Source: CAZZEX01 sp964653285 (GTDB lineage Bacteria; Chloroflexota; Anaerolineae; B4-G1). From it: DNA of 19,059 bases. This document shows positions 1 through 6,661 of the stretch, one piece after another; the first letter of the stretch is position 1, and each line of letters starts with the position of its first letter. Where the stretch lies: positions 1 through 19,059 of the forward strand of contig CAZZEX010000097.1 of NCBI GenBank assembly GCA_964653285.1. Reading direction: 5' to 3'. The notes under the pieces were generated by a model that was not told where the DNA came from, ran no database searches, and was given only the letters and a program-made list of their open reading frames with translations. The position numbers and the translations under genes were made by a program.

Positions 1-26
1 CCCCTTCCGTCCAAGGACGAAAGGGG
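1..26 (-). terminator. T-box terminator hairpin
   Basis: On the minus strand the arms CCCCTTTCGTCC and GGACGGAAGGGG pair over 12 bp with one G-T wobble and a two-base loop. It directly follows the T-box core. The U-run expected of an intrinsic terminator would lie beyond base 1, so that part is not visible. Confidence 0.8.
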
Positions 27-335
27 CAACCTTCCGTGGTACCACCCTGGTTCAACAACAGACCCCGAATTTCAGGGTGTTAGTAGATTCTGTCGTTGCA
101 CTCTAGTAGCCCTCCAACAAGGGGGCCCGCGGTAACGGGCGGACCCGGAGAGGCTTATCCGGCACCTGCTAGTCCGGTTCAGCCTCTCGACTCCCAGGCG
201 ACCTTCGGCGGGGGGCGCTGCGAGGGTTTGCAGTCGGTGACCCTTTTCTCTTCCCGTCTCTATGACCAAAAACGGTTCGCCAGGGCCGTTCCCACCTACT
301 CCTCCTGTTCGCCGTCTTTCCGAATGTAGTTTGTG
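1..335 (-). ncRNA. T-box riboswitch leader (aminoacyl-tRNA-sensing)
   Basis: Read on the minus strand, this leader carries the T-box core GGGTGGTACCACGG (34-47), the invariant segment that pairs with the NCCA end of an uncharged tRNA. Just downstream is a terminator hairpin with 12-bp arms (1-26). Flanking AACC and GGTT can form the competing antiterminator. Further upstream are a hairpin whose loop contains CCGTTA and a long GC-rich structured region that fits Stem I and Stem II. T-box leaders read through when the cognate tRNA is uncharged, and they usually control aminoacyl-tRNA synthetase or amino-acid genes. The controlled gene lies beyond base 1. I could not place the specifier codon securely; a GAAGGTC stretch on the 3' side of the presumed Stem I is one candidate. 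The start near 335 comes from the promoter position. Confidence 0.88.
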
Positions 336-340
336 GTTAA

Positions 341-369
341 ATTATACCATGTGCTTGCGGTACCGTCAA
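341..369 (-). promoter_or_regulatory. Sigma70-type promoter of the T-box leader
   Basis: On the minus strand, TTGACG (364-369) and a perfect TATAAT (341-346) are separated by 17 bp. Transcription would start near 334-336. The -35 box overlaps the stop codon of the upstream DedA-family gene, so the leader has its own strong promoter and need not rely on read-through. Confidence 0.8.
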
Positions 370-974
370 CCACCAAACAGTCTGAGCACCGCCTCAATCC
401 CATAGTAGCCGGCCAGGGCGAAGATGACGTTCTTGATTACCTTGCCAGCGGTGCAACTCACCAGGAACTTCCACAGCGGGAAGCGCAGCGTGCCGGCGGC
501 CATGCCGCCCAGGTCGAAGATCGGGTTGGGGATGATGGCCAACACGAAAATCGTCAGCGCGCCGTAGCGCTGCATCCAGCGCGTCAGGCGGTCGTAGGTG
601 GGGTTCCCATCCACGAGTGCCTGCCCGCTATAGCCGGCCATGTAGCCGGTCAGTTCGCCCAGAGCCTGTCCCAAACCACCAATGAGACCCACGATCCACG
701 GGTCGAAGACACCGCCCATCACTGAACTGACGGCCAGGCCTGGGATGGGGAAGATGATCGTCGCGTTGCTGACCAGCCCCACCAGGAAGACGGCGGCGTA
801 GCCGTATTGTTCCAGTTCTTGGAGGCGGTTGCGGAAGTAGACGGCTGCGCCGAGGGCAGCGAGTATCGCGATGACGGCCAGGATTTGGACAATCCTCAAC
901 CGCCCGGTGGGCGGAGGAGGGGGGACAGCGGGTGCGGTGCTATAGTCGTTTTTAGAAGAAGGCGGTTTGGGCAT
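366..974 (-). CDS. DedA/VTT-domain (SNARE-associated) membrane protein
   Basis: A protein of 202 residues. A short proline-rich cytoplasmic N-terminus (about 1-23) is followed by a hydrophobic helix (about 27-46) and a VTT/DedA-type core: a re-entrant FPIPGLAVSSVMGG segment near residue 75, a glycine-rich helix with GQALGELTGY, and a late NPIFDLGGMAAGTLRF segment. DedA-family proteins are inner-membrane proteins; several are linked to flipping of polyprenyl phosphate or phospholipids, and others remain unassigned. The ATG is preceded by AGGTGAT. It lies 9 bases after the nucleotide-sugar dehydrogenase stop, so the two are probably one operon, which would fit a role in envelope polysaccharide or lipid-carrier metabolism. 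That link is inferred. The family call is firm; the substrate is unknown. Confidence 0.82.
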   Translation of the reverse strand: MPKPPSSKNDYSTAPAVPPPPPTGRLRIVQILAVIAILAALGAAVYFRNRLQELEQYGYAAVFLVGLVSNATIIFPIPGLAVSSVMGGVFDPWIVGLIGGLGQALGELTGYMAGYSGQALVDGNPTYDRLTRWMQRYGALTIFVLAIIPNPIFDLGGMAAGTLRFPLWKFLVSCTAGKVIKNVIFALAGYYGIEAVLRLFGG

Positions 975-983
975 ATCACCTGG

Positions 984-2360
984 CTAGTTTTCCCTCCCTG
1001 CATCGGCGCAGGGCCGGGGGAGGGGTAGCGGTGCGCCCAGACGCACGACTTTTTCCCTGTGGTCAGCGATGCCAGCGGCCGCGTTGCACGTGTCTACGAC
1101 TAGGTCAGCATACCGCATCACCTGCTCGTAGTCCAGGCAGCGGTGACCGGTGACGATGACGGCACAGTCGGCAGCGGTGAGTTCTTCCTCCGTCAGCGGC
1201 ACCGACTCCAGCACGACCGTCTGGCTGTGGAAGACGTTGTTACCCACCTGGAAGCGCGGTACATAGGGGTCGTGGTAGCGCACCACAGCGCCACGGTGCA
1301 GCAGCAGTTCGATGACTCGTTCGGCGGGGGAGTTGCGGGCATCGTCAATGTCCGGCTTGAAGGCCACGCCCAGGATCAGCACGTGAGCATCACACAGAGG
1401 CTTTCCGCGTAAGGAGAGGGCCTGGGACACCAGGTCTACAACGTGATAGGGCATCGCCTGGTTGACCTCGCCGGCCAGTTCGATGAACTCGGTGTAGTAG
1501 TCATATTCGCGTGCTTTCCAGGAGAGATAATAGGGGTCTACTGGAATGCAGTGCCCGCCCACTCCTGCCCCTGGATAGAAGGACATGAAGCCGAAAGGCT
1601 TGGTCTTGGCGGCCTTGATCACCTCCCAGAAGTCAATCCCCATCCGCTCCGTCAGCAGGGCCAACTCGTTGACCAGGGCGATGTTGACGGTGCGGAAGGT
1701 ATTCTCCAGTAGTTTGGTCAACTCGGCGGCGCGGGGGGAGGAGACGGGGTGCACCGGCGCGCCCATCTGGCGCAGAAGGTCGGCTGCCAGTTGGGTGCAC
1801 TCCGGGGTGATGCCGCCCACGACCTTGGGCGTGTTATAGGCCGACCACTGCCTGTTGCCGGGGTCAATGCGCTCAGGAGAAAAGGCCAGGTAGAAGTCCT
1901 CTCCGGCTTTGAGGCCGCTTTGCTCCAGGATCGGCTGGACAATCTCCTCCGTCGTGCCCGGATAGGTTGTGCTTTGCAGGATGATCAGTTGGCCGGGCTC
2001 CAGGCGGGGCTGGATACCCTCGCTGGCGGCCCGGATGTAGGAAAGATCGGGGGCACGTTGAGCGTCGTAAGGGGTGGGGACACAGATGAATATGGCATCC
2101 GCTTCGCGCAGTACGTCGTAATCCGGTGTGGCTGTGAGGCGGCCCGACCGGACGTGAGGAGCCAGGTCGTCGTCGGGGACGTCGGGGATGTAACTCCGAC
2201 CAGCGGCGATGGAGCCCACCTTCTGCCGGTTCACTTCCACACCGGTGGTGCGAAAACCGGCCCTGGCGAACGCCATCGCCAGGGGCAAGCCGACGTAGCC
2301 CAGCCCGATGATGGCGATGTGCGCGGTACGGTTGGCGATTTTGTCTTGTAGAGTGATCAT
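984..2360 (-). CDS. UDP-N-acetyl-hexosamine 6-dehydrogenase (WbpA-type nucleotide-sugar dehydrogenase)
   Basis: A protein of 458 residues. The family oxidises the C6 hydroxyl of a UDP-sugar to a uronic acid with two NAD+, supplying acidic sugars for capsule, O-antigen or exopolysaccharide. The N-terminal Rossmann motif IIGLGYVGLP is at about residues 17-26. The catalytic cysteine is in GGHCIPVDP (about Cys271), and a UDP-binding C-terminal domain follows (ILGVAFKPDIDDARNSP). The GGHCIPVDPYYL signature resembles WbpA/WecC-type enzymes more than UDP-glucose dehydrogenases, but the sugar cannot be fixed by eye. The ATG at 2360 is chosen because GGAGGT precedes it by five bases; the open frame continues upstream but that part reads like repeat sequence. 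The last 15 or so residues are proline-rich and seem to come from a GC-rich palindrome. It heads a two-gene unit with the DedA protein. Confidence 0.88.
   Translation of the reverse strand: MITLQDKIANRTAHIAIIGLGYVGLPLAMAFARAGFRTTGVEVNRQKVGSIAAGRSYIPDVPDDDLAPHVRSGRLTATPDYDVLREADAIFICVPTPYDAQRAPDLSYIRAASEGIQPRLEPGQLIILQSTTYPGTTEEIVQPILEQSGLKAGEDFYLAFSPERIDPGNRQWSAYNTPKVVGGITPECTQLAADLLRQMGAPVHPVSSPRAAELTKLLENTFRTVNIALVNELALLTERMGIDFWEVIKAAKTKPFGFMSFYPGAGVGGHCIPVDPYYLSWKAREYDYYTEFIELAGEVNQAMPYHVVDLVSQALSLRGKPLCDAHVLILGVAFKPDIDDARNSPAERVIELLLHRGAVVRYHDPYVPRFQVGNNVFHSQTVVLESVPLTEEELTAADCAVIVTGHRCLDYEQVMRYADLVVDTCNAAAGIADHREKVVRLGAPLPLPRPCADAGREN
996..1030. repeat. GC-rich imperfect palindrome at the 3' end of the dehydrogenase gene
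   Basis: CCCTGC and GCAGGG flank a six-base loop, and outer CCTCCC and GGGAGG runs extend the dyad. It encodes part of the proline-rich tail of the nucleotide-sugar dehydrogenase, a region not expected in the family. Its membership of a repeat family is inferred only from its similarity in style to other repeats in the window. Confidence 0.35.
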
Positions 2361-2364
2361 TACG

Positions 2365-2400
2365 ACCTCCGGATGCTGAGTACTTGATACTGGATGCTGG
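2365..2400. repeat. Low-complexity GATGCTG/TACTGGAT repeat upstream of the dehydrogenase
   Basis: Degenerate near-tandem units of the type GGATGCTGAGTACTTGATACT and GGATGCTGG lie just before the Shine-Dalgarno sequence of the dehydrogenase gene. They explain the artificial-looking upstream extension of its reading frame. No function is evident. Confidence 0.4.
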
Positions 2401-2440
2401 TTGCTCCGTCGCTTGCGCAGCGGAAGCCCTGTCGGAGCAG

Positions 2441-2647
2441 TCACTGGACAGGGATGAAGGGCTGGGGAAGAGGGATGTCACCGAGCGAAACACGCTCAGT
2501 CATCGCCAGCGTGATGGTCTCGCTGAACAGGCCCAGCATCTGCCCTGAGACGTCCTGCAGGGCCGAGGTGGAGCGACCGGTCAGCAAAAGGCCGCGTTTT
2601 CCCTGCCCGCGTCGCAAGGTCTCACGATTATTGGCTCCAGACGTCAC
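2441..2647 (-). CDS. Possible small protein or gene remnant, 68 residues, unrecognised
   Basis: This frame opens with GTG at 2647 and ends at 2441. Its second half has the strongly G/C-ending third codon positions typical of genes here, which suggests it is, or recently was, coding. GAGAGGTGAG lies upstream of the GTG but is not ideally spaced. The product is mildly hydrophobic, with a segment LGLFSETITLAM and a proline-rich end. I recognise no family. It lies between the MNT gene (61 bases upstream) and the dehydrogenase (80 bases downstream), on the same strand. It could be the degraded 3' end of a longer gene, since the in-frame sequence before 2647 does not look coding. The rest of 2361-2708 holds only a weak hairpin and the low-complexity repeat. 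Confidence 0.35.
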   Translation of the reverse strand: MTSGANNRETLRRGQGKRGLLLTGRSTSALQDVSGQMLGLFSETITLAMTERVSLGDIPLPQPFIPVQ

Positions 2648-2708
2648 CCATATCTCACCTCTCCGACCGTGCGTGCTCACAACAGCAGCCCCCGGGAATG
2701 CCTGGGAA

Positions 2709-3134
2709 TCACCGGGAGTTCTCCACGTCCCCCTCCGTATTCCCGTACTCCGCCCGCCGCTCTCGCAGCGCCATAGCAGGGATGCACTCCGGGTGAGCAG
2801 CGTCGTAGATGACAACGCCCCTCTCCCGCACCTCGCCCAGCAGGCTCAGGTCGCTGGCAGCCTCAAATTCCTCCGGCGTCAGCCCCAGGGCCTCGATGTC
2901 TCCCACCCCCGCCTGCCAGGCCCAGATAGCCAATTGCTCCTGGCGGCGGCGGCGGTCCATCTCAGCGAAAGCCGGGGAGAGCACCACCATGTCTATATCA
3001 CTGCGCGAACGGGGGACGCCATAGGCATACGAGCCGTAGAGAAAGGCCCGCTCTATGCGGACGTACTGTCCTACGAACGCCAGGTAGTGAGCTATTCGCC
3101 TGGTAAGTTCACGGTCATCGTAAGCCATTGCCAT
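2709..3134 (-). CDS. MNT-domain nucleotidyltransferase (antitoxin-type partner of HEPN)
   Basis: A protein of 141 residues. The polymerase-beta-like signature GSYAYG followed by SDIDMVVLS gives the G-S-x...D-x-D metal-binding pattern of minimal nucleotidyltransferases. In HEPN/MNT systems such as HepT/MntA, the MNT protein neutralises the HEPN ribonuclease, in studied cases by transferring AMP to a tyrosine on it. The ATG at 3134 is chosen because GGAG lies five bases upstream; ATG 3128 is an alternative. The gene starts 43 bases inside the end of the HEPN gene in another frame, so the two are tightly coupled. The frame also extends to 3377, but that part is only the antisense of neither protein's family and reads as out-of-frame HEPN sequence. 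The family call is good; antitoxin activity is inferred. Confidence 0.8.
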   Translation of the reverse strand: MAMAYDDRELTRRIAHYLAFVGQYVRIERAFLYGSYAYGVPRSRSDIDMVVLSPAFAEMDRRRRQEQLAIWAWQAGVGDIEALGLTPEEFEAASDLSLLGEVRERGVVIYDAAHPECIPAMALRERRAEYGNTEGDVENSR

Positions 3135-3484
3135 ATACGCTCCATGCGTTCCACCAACTCCTGAGCCGCTGTCAGGTCGTACTCGATGCCCACACCAGGG
3201 TACCGGCTCAGGAAATAGTGCGGATTCAGGGCGGCCAGTGCTTCCTGAACATCTTGCGGACACGTGATGCTGGAGATATGCTGCCAGAGTCGCCAGAGGT
3301 TGTGTAAGTAGGGAGGACGACAACCGGTCTGTCGCACAATGACTGCCTTCAGCAGTTTCTCCACCGCCTGCTGGCAATGGAAGGCCACGTCCCGGTAGTC
3401 AGCAGCCCTCATCGCGTTGTAGGCAGAGCGGCGATCCGCCTCCGCGTATTCCAGCCAGGCTCGAACGTCCGTCTCCCGACTCAC
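3092..3484 (-). CDS. HEPN-domain protein (toxin-type partner of MNT)
   Basis: A protein of 130 residues, all-alpha, with the HEPN hallmark DVAFHCQQAVEKLLKAV at about residues 31-47 and a later PHYFLSRYP segment. HEPN proteins are often ribonucleases using an R-x4-6-H motif. No clear R-x4-6-H is visible here, and this RYP-type subgroup is often annotated only as a DNA/RNA- or nucleotide-binding HEPN, so toxicity is uncertain. The start is GTG at 3484, whose TG overlaps the TGA stop of gatA in GTGA. Translation is therefore probably coupled to the essential amidotransferase. The MNT gene overlaps its 3' end. The order HEPN then MNT is the usual one for such pairs. Confidence 0.8.
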   Translation of the reverse strand: MSRETDVRAWLEYAEADRRSAYNAMRAADYRDVAFHCQQAVEKLLKAVIVRQTGCRPPYLHNLWRLWQHISSITCPQDVQEALAALNPHYFLSRYPGVGIEYDLTAAQELVERMERIWQWLTMTVNLPGE

Positions 3485-5004
3485 AACGACGGCCTCCGGG
3501 TATGCCAGTCAGTGGCCTGCTCGTAGGCGTAGGCCACGCGCAGCATCCGCTCCTCGCCGAGGGCCGGCCCCATCACCTGCAGGCCGATGGGCAGGCCACC
3601 AGCGTCGAATCCGCAGGGCAGGCTCAACCCACAGATGCCCGCCAGGTTCATCGAGAGGGTGAAGACGTCAGAGAGGTACATTTGCAACGGGTCGTCGGTC
3701 TTCTCACCGATGCGGAAGGCGGTGGTGGGGCTGGTGGGGGCGACGATGACGTCCACCTGCTCGAAGGCAGCGTCGAAGTCGGCCTTGATGAGCGTGCGCA
3801 CTTTCTGCGCCTTGAGGTAGTAGGCGTCGTAGTAGCCAGCAGAGAGAGCATAGGTGCCCAGCATGATGCGTCGCTTCACCTCCGGGCCAAATCCTTGCCC
3901 GCGGGTTGCTCTGTACATCTCATCCAGACCGTCGTCGCCCACCCGCAGGCTGTAGCGCACGCCGTCGTAGCGGGCCAAGTTGGCGCTGGCCTCGGCTGGA
4001 GCAATCAGGTAGTAAACCGGCAGCGCATAGTCGGTGTGGGGCAGGCTGACTTCTTGCACCTCGGCCCCCAGGTCGGCCAGTTGGTCTACCGCAGCGCACA
4101 CCGCTGCCTCCACCCCCGGCTGCATCCCCTTGATGAGGTACTCCCTCGGCACGCCGACACGTACCCCCGCCAGTCCGTTGCCGTCCTGCAATCCGCCGCT
4201 ATAGTCTGGCACGGGCACGGCCATCGAGGTGGAGTCGCAGGGGTCATGGCCAGCGATGACGCCCAATAGCAACGCCGCATCGGCCACGTCCTTCGTCAGC
4301 ACACCGATCTGATCCAGCGAGGAGGCGAAGGCCACCAGCCCGTAGCGGCTGACCCGCCCGTAGGAGGGCTTGAGGCCGACGACGCCGCACAGGCCCGCAG
4401 GCTGGCGCACACTACCGCCGGTATCGGTCCCCAGTGCGCCCAGGCATTCGTCGGCGGCGACGGCGGCGGCGCTGCCCCCACTGCTTCCACCCGGCACGCG
4501 GTTCAGGTTCCACGGGTTGTGCGTGGTGAAGAAAGCGGAGTTCTCCGTGGAGGAGCCCATGGCGAACTCATCAAGGTTGGTCTTGCCCAGGATGACCGCG
4601 CCAGCGGCCTTCAGACGCGCCACGGCGGTAGCGTCGTAAGGTGGGACGAAATCCTCGAGGATACGCGAGCCGCAAGTGGTGGGGATGCCTTCCGTGCAGA
4701 GCACGTCCTTGATCGCCAGGGGGATGCCCAGCAGCGGGGTGTCCTCTACCCCCCTCAGTCCCCCCTCCAGGGGGGAAGCCCCCTTGCCAGCAGCGTGACG
4801 CTCGTCCTTCGACACGCTCAGGACACGGTCGGCGGCGCGGGCCTGCGCCAGCGCCTCTTCGGGTGTCAGCGTCAGGTAGGCCTTGACGTCGTTGTCCACT
4901 GCTAGTATGCGCTCCAGCACTGCCTTGGTCAGTTCGACCGCCGTGAATTCTCCGGCGGTCAGGCGGTCGTGAGCCTCGTGGATGGTCAGTTGGTGGAGTT
5001 TCAC
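3481..5004 (-). CDS. gatA: Asp/Glu-tRNA amidotransferase subunit A
   Basis: A protein of 507 residues, slightly longer than the usual 480-490. GatA is the glutaminase of GatCAB, which converts misacylated Glu-tRNA(Gln) or Asp-tRNA(Asn). The amidase-signature catalytic lysine is in GIPLAIKDVL (about Lys99). The glycine/serine loop GGSSGGSAAAVAA and the segment TDTGGSVRQPAGLCGVVGLKP supply the cis-serine and nucleophilic serine. The start is GTG at 5004, with AGAGG upstream, 12 bases after gatC. The extra length is explained by about 28 residues at 61-88, just before the conserved TPLLGIP, encoded by two adjacent repeat sequences (4750-4830). Outside this stretch the sequence is canonical, so the enzyme is probably functional. 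gatB is not in the window. Confidence 0.95.
   Translation of the reverse strand: MKLHQLTIHEAHDRLTAGEFTAVELTKAVLERILAVDNDVKAYLTLTPEEALAQARAADRVLSVSKDERHAAGKGASPLEGGLRGVEDTPLLGIPLAIKDVLCTEGIPTTCGSRILEDFVPPYDATAVARLKAAGAVILGKTNLDEFAMGSSTENSAFFTTHNPWNLNRVPGGSSGGSAAAVAADECLGALGTDTGGSVRQPAGLCGVVGLKPSYGRVSRYGLVAFASSLDQIGVLTKDVADAALLLGVIAGHDPCDSTSMAVPVPDYSGGLQDGNGLAGVRVGVPREYLIKGMQPGVEAAVCAAVDQLADLGAEVQEVSLPHTDYALPVYYLIAPAEASANLARYDGVRYSLRVGDDGLDEMYRATRGQGFGPEVKRRIMLGTYALSAGYYDAYYLKAQKVRTLIKADFDAAFEQVDVIVAPTSPTTAFRIGEKTDDPLQMYLSDVFTLSMNLAGICGLSLPCGFDAGGLPIGLQVMGPALGEERMLRVAYAYEQATDWHTRRPSL
4750..4830. repeat. Two repeat-derived segments inside gatA
   Basis: Two motifs sit side by side in frame. One is a poly-C/poly-G palindrome: CCCCCC (4760-4765), loop TCCA, GGGGGG (4770-4775), with flanking CCCCTCAGT. 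The other is GTCCTTCGACACGCTCAGGAC (4804-4824), related to the CCTGAGC-TGTCGAAGG units at 15171-15218 and 15507-15577. Together they encode about 28 extra GatA residues where the family normally has a short loop. Confidence 0.7.
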
Positions 5005-5016
5005 AGTGCCTCTAAC

Positions 5017-5304
5017 CTACTCCAGCACCGCCGGCACCTTGAAGCACCCTTCATCGGCAGCGGGGGCATTGGCCAGAATGTCCTCGCGGGGGAGAGGGGG
5101 CCTGGGCTCGTCGGCGCGCATCACGCTGCGCAGCGGCAGCACGCTCGCCGTGGGCGGGATGGTCTTGGTGTCCAGTTCCTGCAGTCGTTCGAAGTACTCC
5201 AGGATGGTCGAAAGTTGTTCCTGGTACAAGGCCACTTCTTCGTCGCTCAGGGCCAGCCTGGCAAGCCCGGCGATATGTTCGACTTCTTCCCGACTCAATC
5301 TCAT
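5017..5304 (-). CDS. gatC: Asp/Glu-tRNA amidotransferase subunit C
   Basis: A protein of 95 residues, the usual GatC length. It begins with the family hallmark LSREEVEHIAGLARLAL and continues with YQEQLSTILEYFERLQELDT; the C-terminal region has LREDIL-like and FKVPAVLE motifs. GatC wraps around and stabilises GatA and tethers it to GatB. ATG 5304 is preferred over the in-frame start at 5322 because GGAGGAG ends four bases upstream and the family begins here. It is the first gene of a unit gatC-gatA-HEPN-MNT, with a promoter about 20 bases upstream giving a very short leader. Confidence 0.93.
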   Translation of the reverse strand: MRLSREEVEHIAGLARLALSDEEVALYQEQLSTILEYFERLQELDTKTIPPTASVLPLRSVMRADEPRPPLPREDILANAPAADEGCFKVPAVLE

Positions 5305-5321
5305 CGCTCTCCTCCGAAGCA

Positions 5322-5350
5322 ATTATAGCATCATCGGAGAATAGGAGCAA
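5322..5350 (-). promoter_or_regulatory. Probable promoter of the gatC-gatA-HEPN-MNT unit
   Basis: On the minus strand a perfect TATAAT (5322-5327) is preceded at 17 bp by TTGCTC (5345-5350). Transcription would start a few bases before the Shine-Dalgarno sequence, giving a leader of roughly 12-15 bases. It is divergent from the protease promoter next to it. Confidence 0.6.
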
Positions 5351-5357
5351 CTGTCCG

Positions 5358-5387
5358 TTCGCCCCTTTCCGACAACCGTGTTATAAT
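5358..5387 (+). promoter_or_regulatory. Probable promoter of the site-2 protease operon
   Basis: A perfect TATAAT (5382-5387) has a weak -35 TTCGCC (5358-5363) at 18 bp. The two divergent promoters share the 135-base gap between gatC and the protease gene. Confidence 0.5.
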
Positions 5388-5439
5388 TGGAGGCTGCTGC
5401 TTGCGGCGGCCGAAAGACGACTCTGGAGAGATGCATTCT

Positions 5440-6072
5440 ATGTTTGGGCTTTCCATATCTACAATCCTGGTCCGGCTCATCATCCTGTTTGTGGCCATCC
5501 CGATCCACGAATGGGCCCACGCCTGGTCAGCCTACCAGTTAGGGGACGACACCGCCAGCCTGCAGGGTCGCATGACGCTCAACCCTATGGCCCACCTCGA
5601 CCCCATTGGCAGCCTGCTGTTGCTGCTCGCCGGCTTCGGCTGGGGCAAGCCAGTACCCGTCAACCCCTACCGGATGCGCATGAATCCCCGGGCAGGCATG
5701 GCCATCAGCGCAGCCGCCGGCCCCTTCTCCAACTTCGTCCTGGCTATGCTGCTTGCCATTCCCTTCCGCATGGGCTGGACAGATTGGCATACGGGAGGCT
5801 TTAGTATCGGTAGCCTACTGATTATCGCCATCGGGATCAACCTGGGTCTCATGTTCTTTAACCTTATTCCCATCTACCCTCTTGATGGAGAGAAAGTTCT
5901 GATGGGTTTGCTGCCGCCCCGGTGGGGAGATAGCCTGCTACGCTTGCGTCCATTCGGCATGCTCATCCTGGCTGTGCTGATCTTCGTCCTTCCGCGACTG
6001 GGAGTGGACCTGATCGGAATAGTGATCACGCCAGTGTACATGCTCATCATGAACCTGCTATTATTCTTTTGA
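5440..6072 (+). CDS. Site-2 protease family (M50) membrane metallopeptidase
   Basis: A protein of 210 residues that is almost entirely transmembrane. The zinc site HEWAH is at about residue 23 in the first membrane segment, and the third ligand is in NLIPIYPLDGEKVL near residue 146. The segments LNPMAHLDPIGSLLLL and GWGKPVPVNPYRM are typical of the short rhomboid-sized S2P subgroup without a PDZ domain. S2P enzymes cut transmembrane substrates such as anti-sigma factors; the short bacterial type mostly has unknown targets. ATG 5440 has GGAGAG nine bases upstream; ATG 5431 and TTG 5401 are possible alternatives. The stop overlaps the next gene's ATG in TGATG, indicating coupled translation with the HD-domain protein. 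Confidence 0.88.
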   Translation: MFGLSISTILVRLIILFVAIPIHEWAHAWSAYQLGDDTASLQGRMTLNPMAHLDPIGSLLLLLAGFGWGKPVPVNPYRMRMNPRAGMAISAAAGPFSNFVLAMLLAIPFRMGWTDWHTGGFSIGSLLIIAIGINLGLMFFNLIPIYPLDGEKVLMGLLPPRWGDSLLRLRPFGMLILAVLIFVLPRLGVDLIGIVITPVYMLIMNLLLFF

Positions 6073-6602
6073 TGGATCAACCAACCCGCGCGTTTCGCTA
6101 TCGTGTGGGACAGTTCGTGCGAGCATTGATAGCCCGGGTCTCGGAGATGGAGATGGAACGGGCGATACGCATCCTGACGCCGGAAGCACAGGCGCTCTTC
6201 CAACGCCAGGCCGTCCAGGACCAGCGTCATGCATTGGCGGTGTACCGCACGCTCCGCCAGGCAGGCCACACGAACTCGCAGCTTCTAGAGGCGGCACTGC
6301 TGCACGACGCTGGTAAGGCCGCCGCCCGGCTACCGGCGTGGCAGCGGGCGATCATCGTGCTTCTGGAGCACTTCGCGCCGCACCTGCTGGCATGCCTGAG
6401 CCAGGGAAAGCCAGAAGGCTGGCGTCGCCCCTTCGTCGTCCACGCCCGGCACCCGGAGGTGGGAGCACGCTGGGCCCAGGAGGCTGGTTGCTCGCCTCTC
6501 GTCGTCGCTCTCATCCGGCGACACCAGGATCGGATATCGAATTGTCAAACCGAGGCAGATCAATTGCTGACCGTACTGCAAGCGGCCGATAACCTGAATT
6601 AG
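6072..6602 (+). CDS. HD-domain phosphohydrolase-like protein
   Basis: A protein of 176 residues. The motif ALLHDAGKA (about residues 74-82) is the HD pair of the metal-dependent HD superfamily. Earlier DQRHALAVY provides a first histidine, and later HPEVGARWAQEAG and IRRHQD supply further conserved histidines. HD-domain proteins hydrolyse phosphate esters, often of nucleotides or RNA. The substrate here is unknown. ATG 6072 overlaps the protease stop by one base and is preferred over the TTG just before it. The co-occurrence of an S2P protease and an HD protein suggests a signalling or nucleotide-metabolism role, but nothing in the sequence establishes this. Confidence 0.75.
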   Translation: MDQPTRAFRYRVGQFVRALIARVSEMEMERAIRILTPEAQALFQRQAVQDQRHALAVYRTLRQAGHTNSQLLEAALLHDAGKAAARLPAWQRAIIVLLEHFAPHLLACLSQGKPEGWRRPFVVHARHPEVGARWAQEAGCSPLVVALIRRHQDRISNCQTEADQLLTVLQAADNLN

Positions 6603-6661
6603 TGCTGGTGTGCTCTATCAGTTACATCTGCCCCGGCGGCCCAGGAAGGAATTGTCACAAA

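Noticed and set aside
96..329. Open frames on both strands at 72-329
   Set aside because: They fall within the T-box leader, whose conserved RNA motifs explain the sequence better than protein coding.
333..725. Plus-strand open frames opposite the DedA and dehydrogenase genes
   Set aside because: They are antisense shadows of well-recognised minus-strand proteins and have no ribosome sites or family motifs.
2398..2440. GCTCCG...CGGAGC hairpin upstream of the dehydrogenase as a terminator or riboswitch
   Set aside because: The stem is short and interrupted, has no U-run, and matches no known riboswitch motif that I can see.
3135..3377. Long N-terminal extension of the MNT frame
   Set aside because: It overlaps the conserved HEPN domain in another frame; the Shine-Dalgarno sequence and family start point to 3134.
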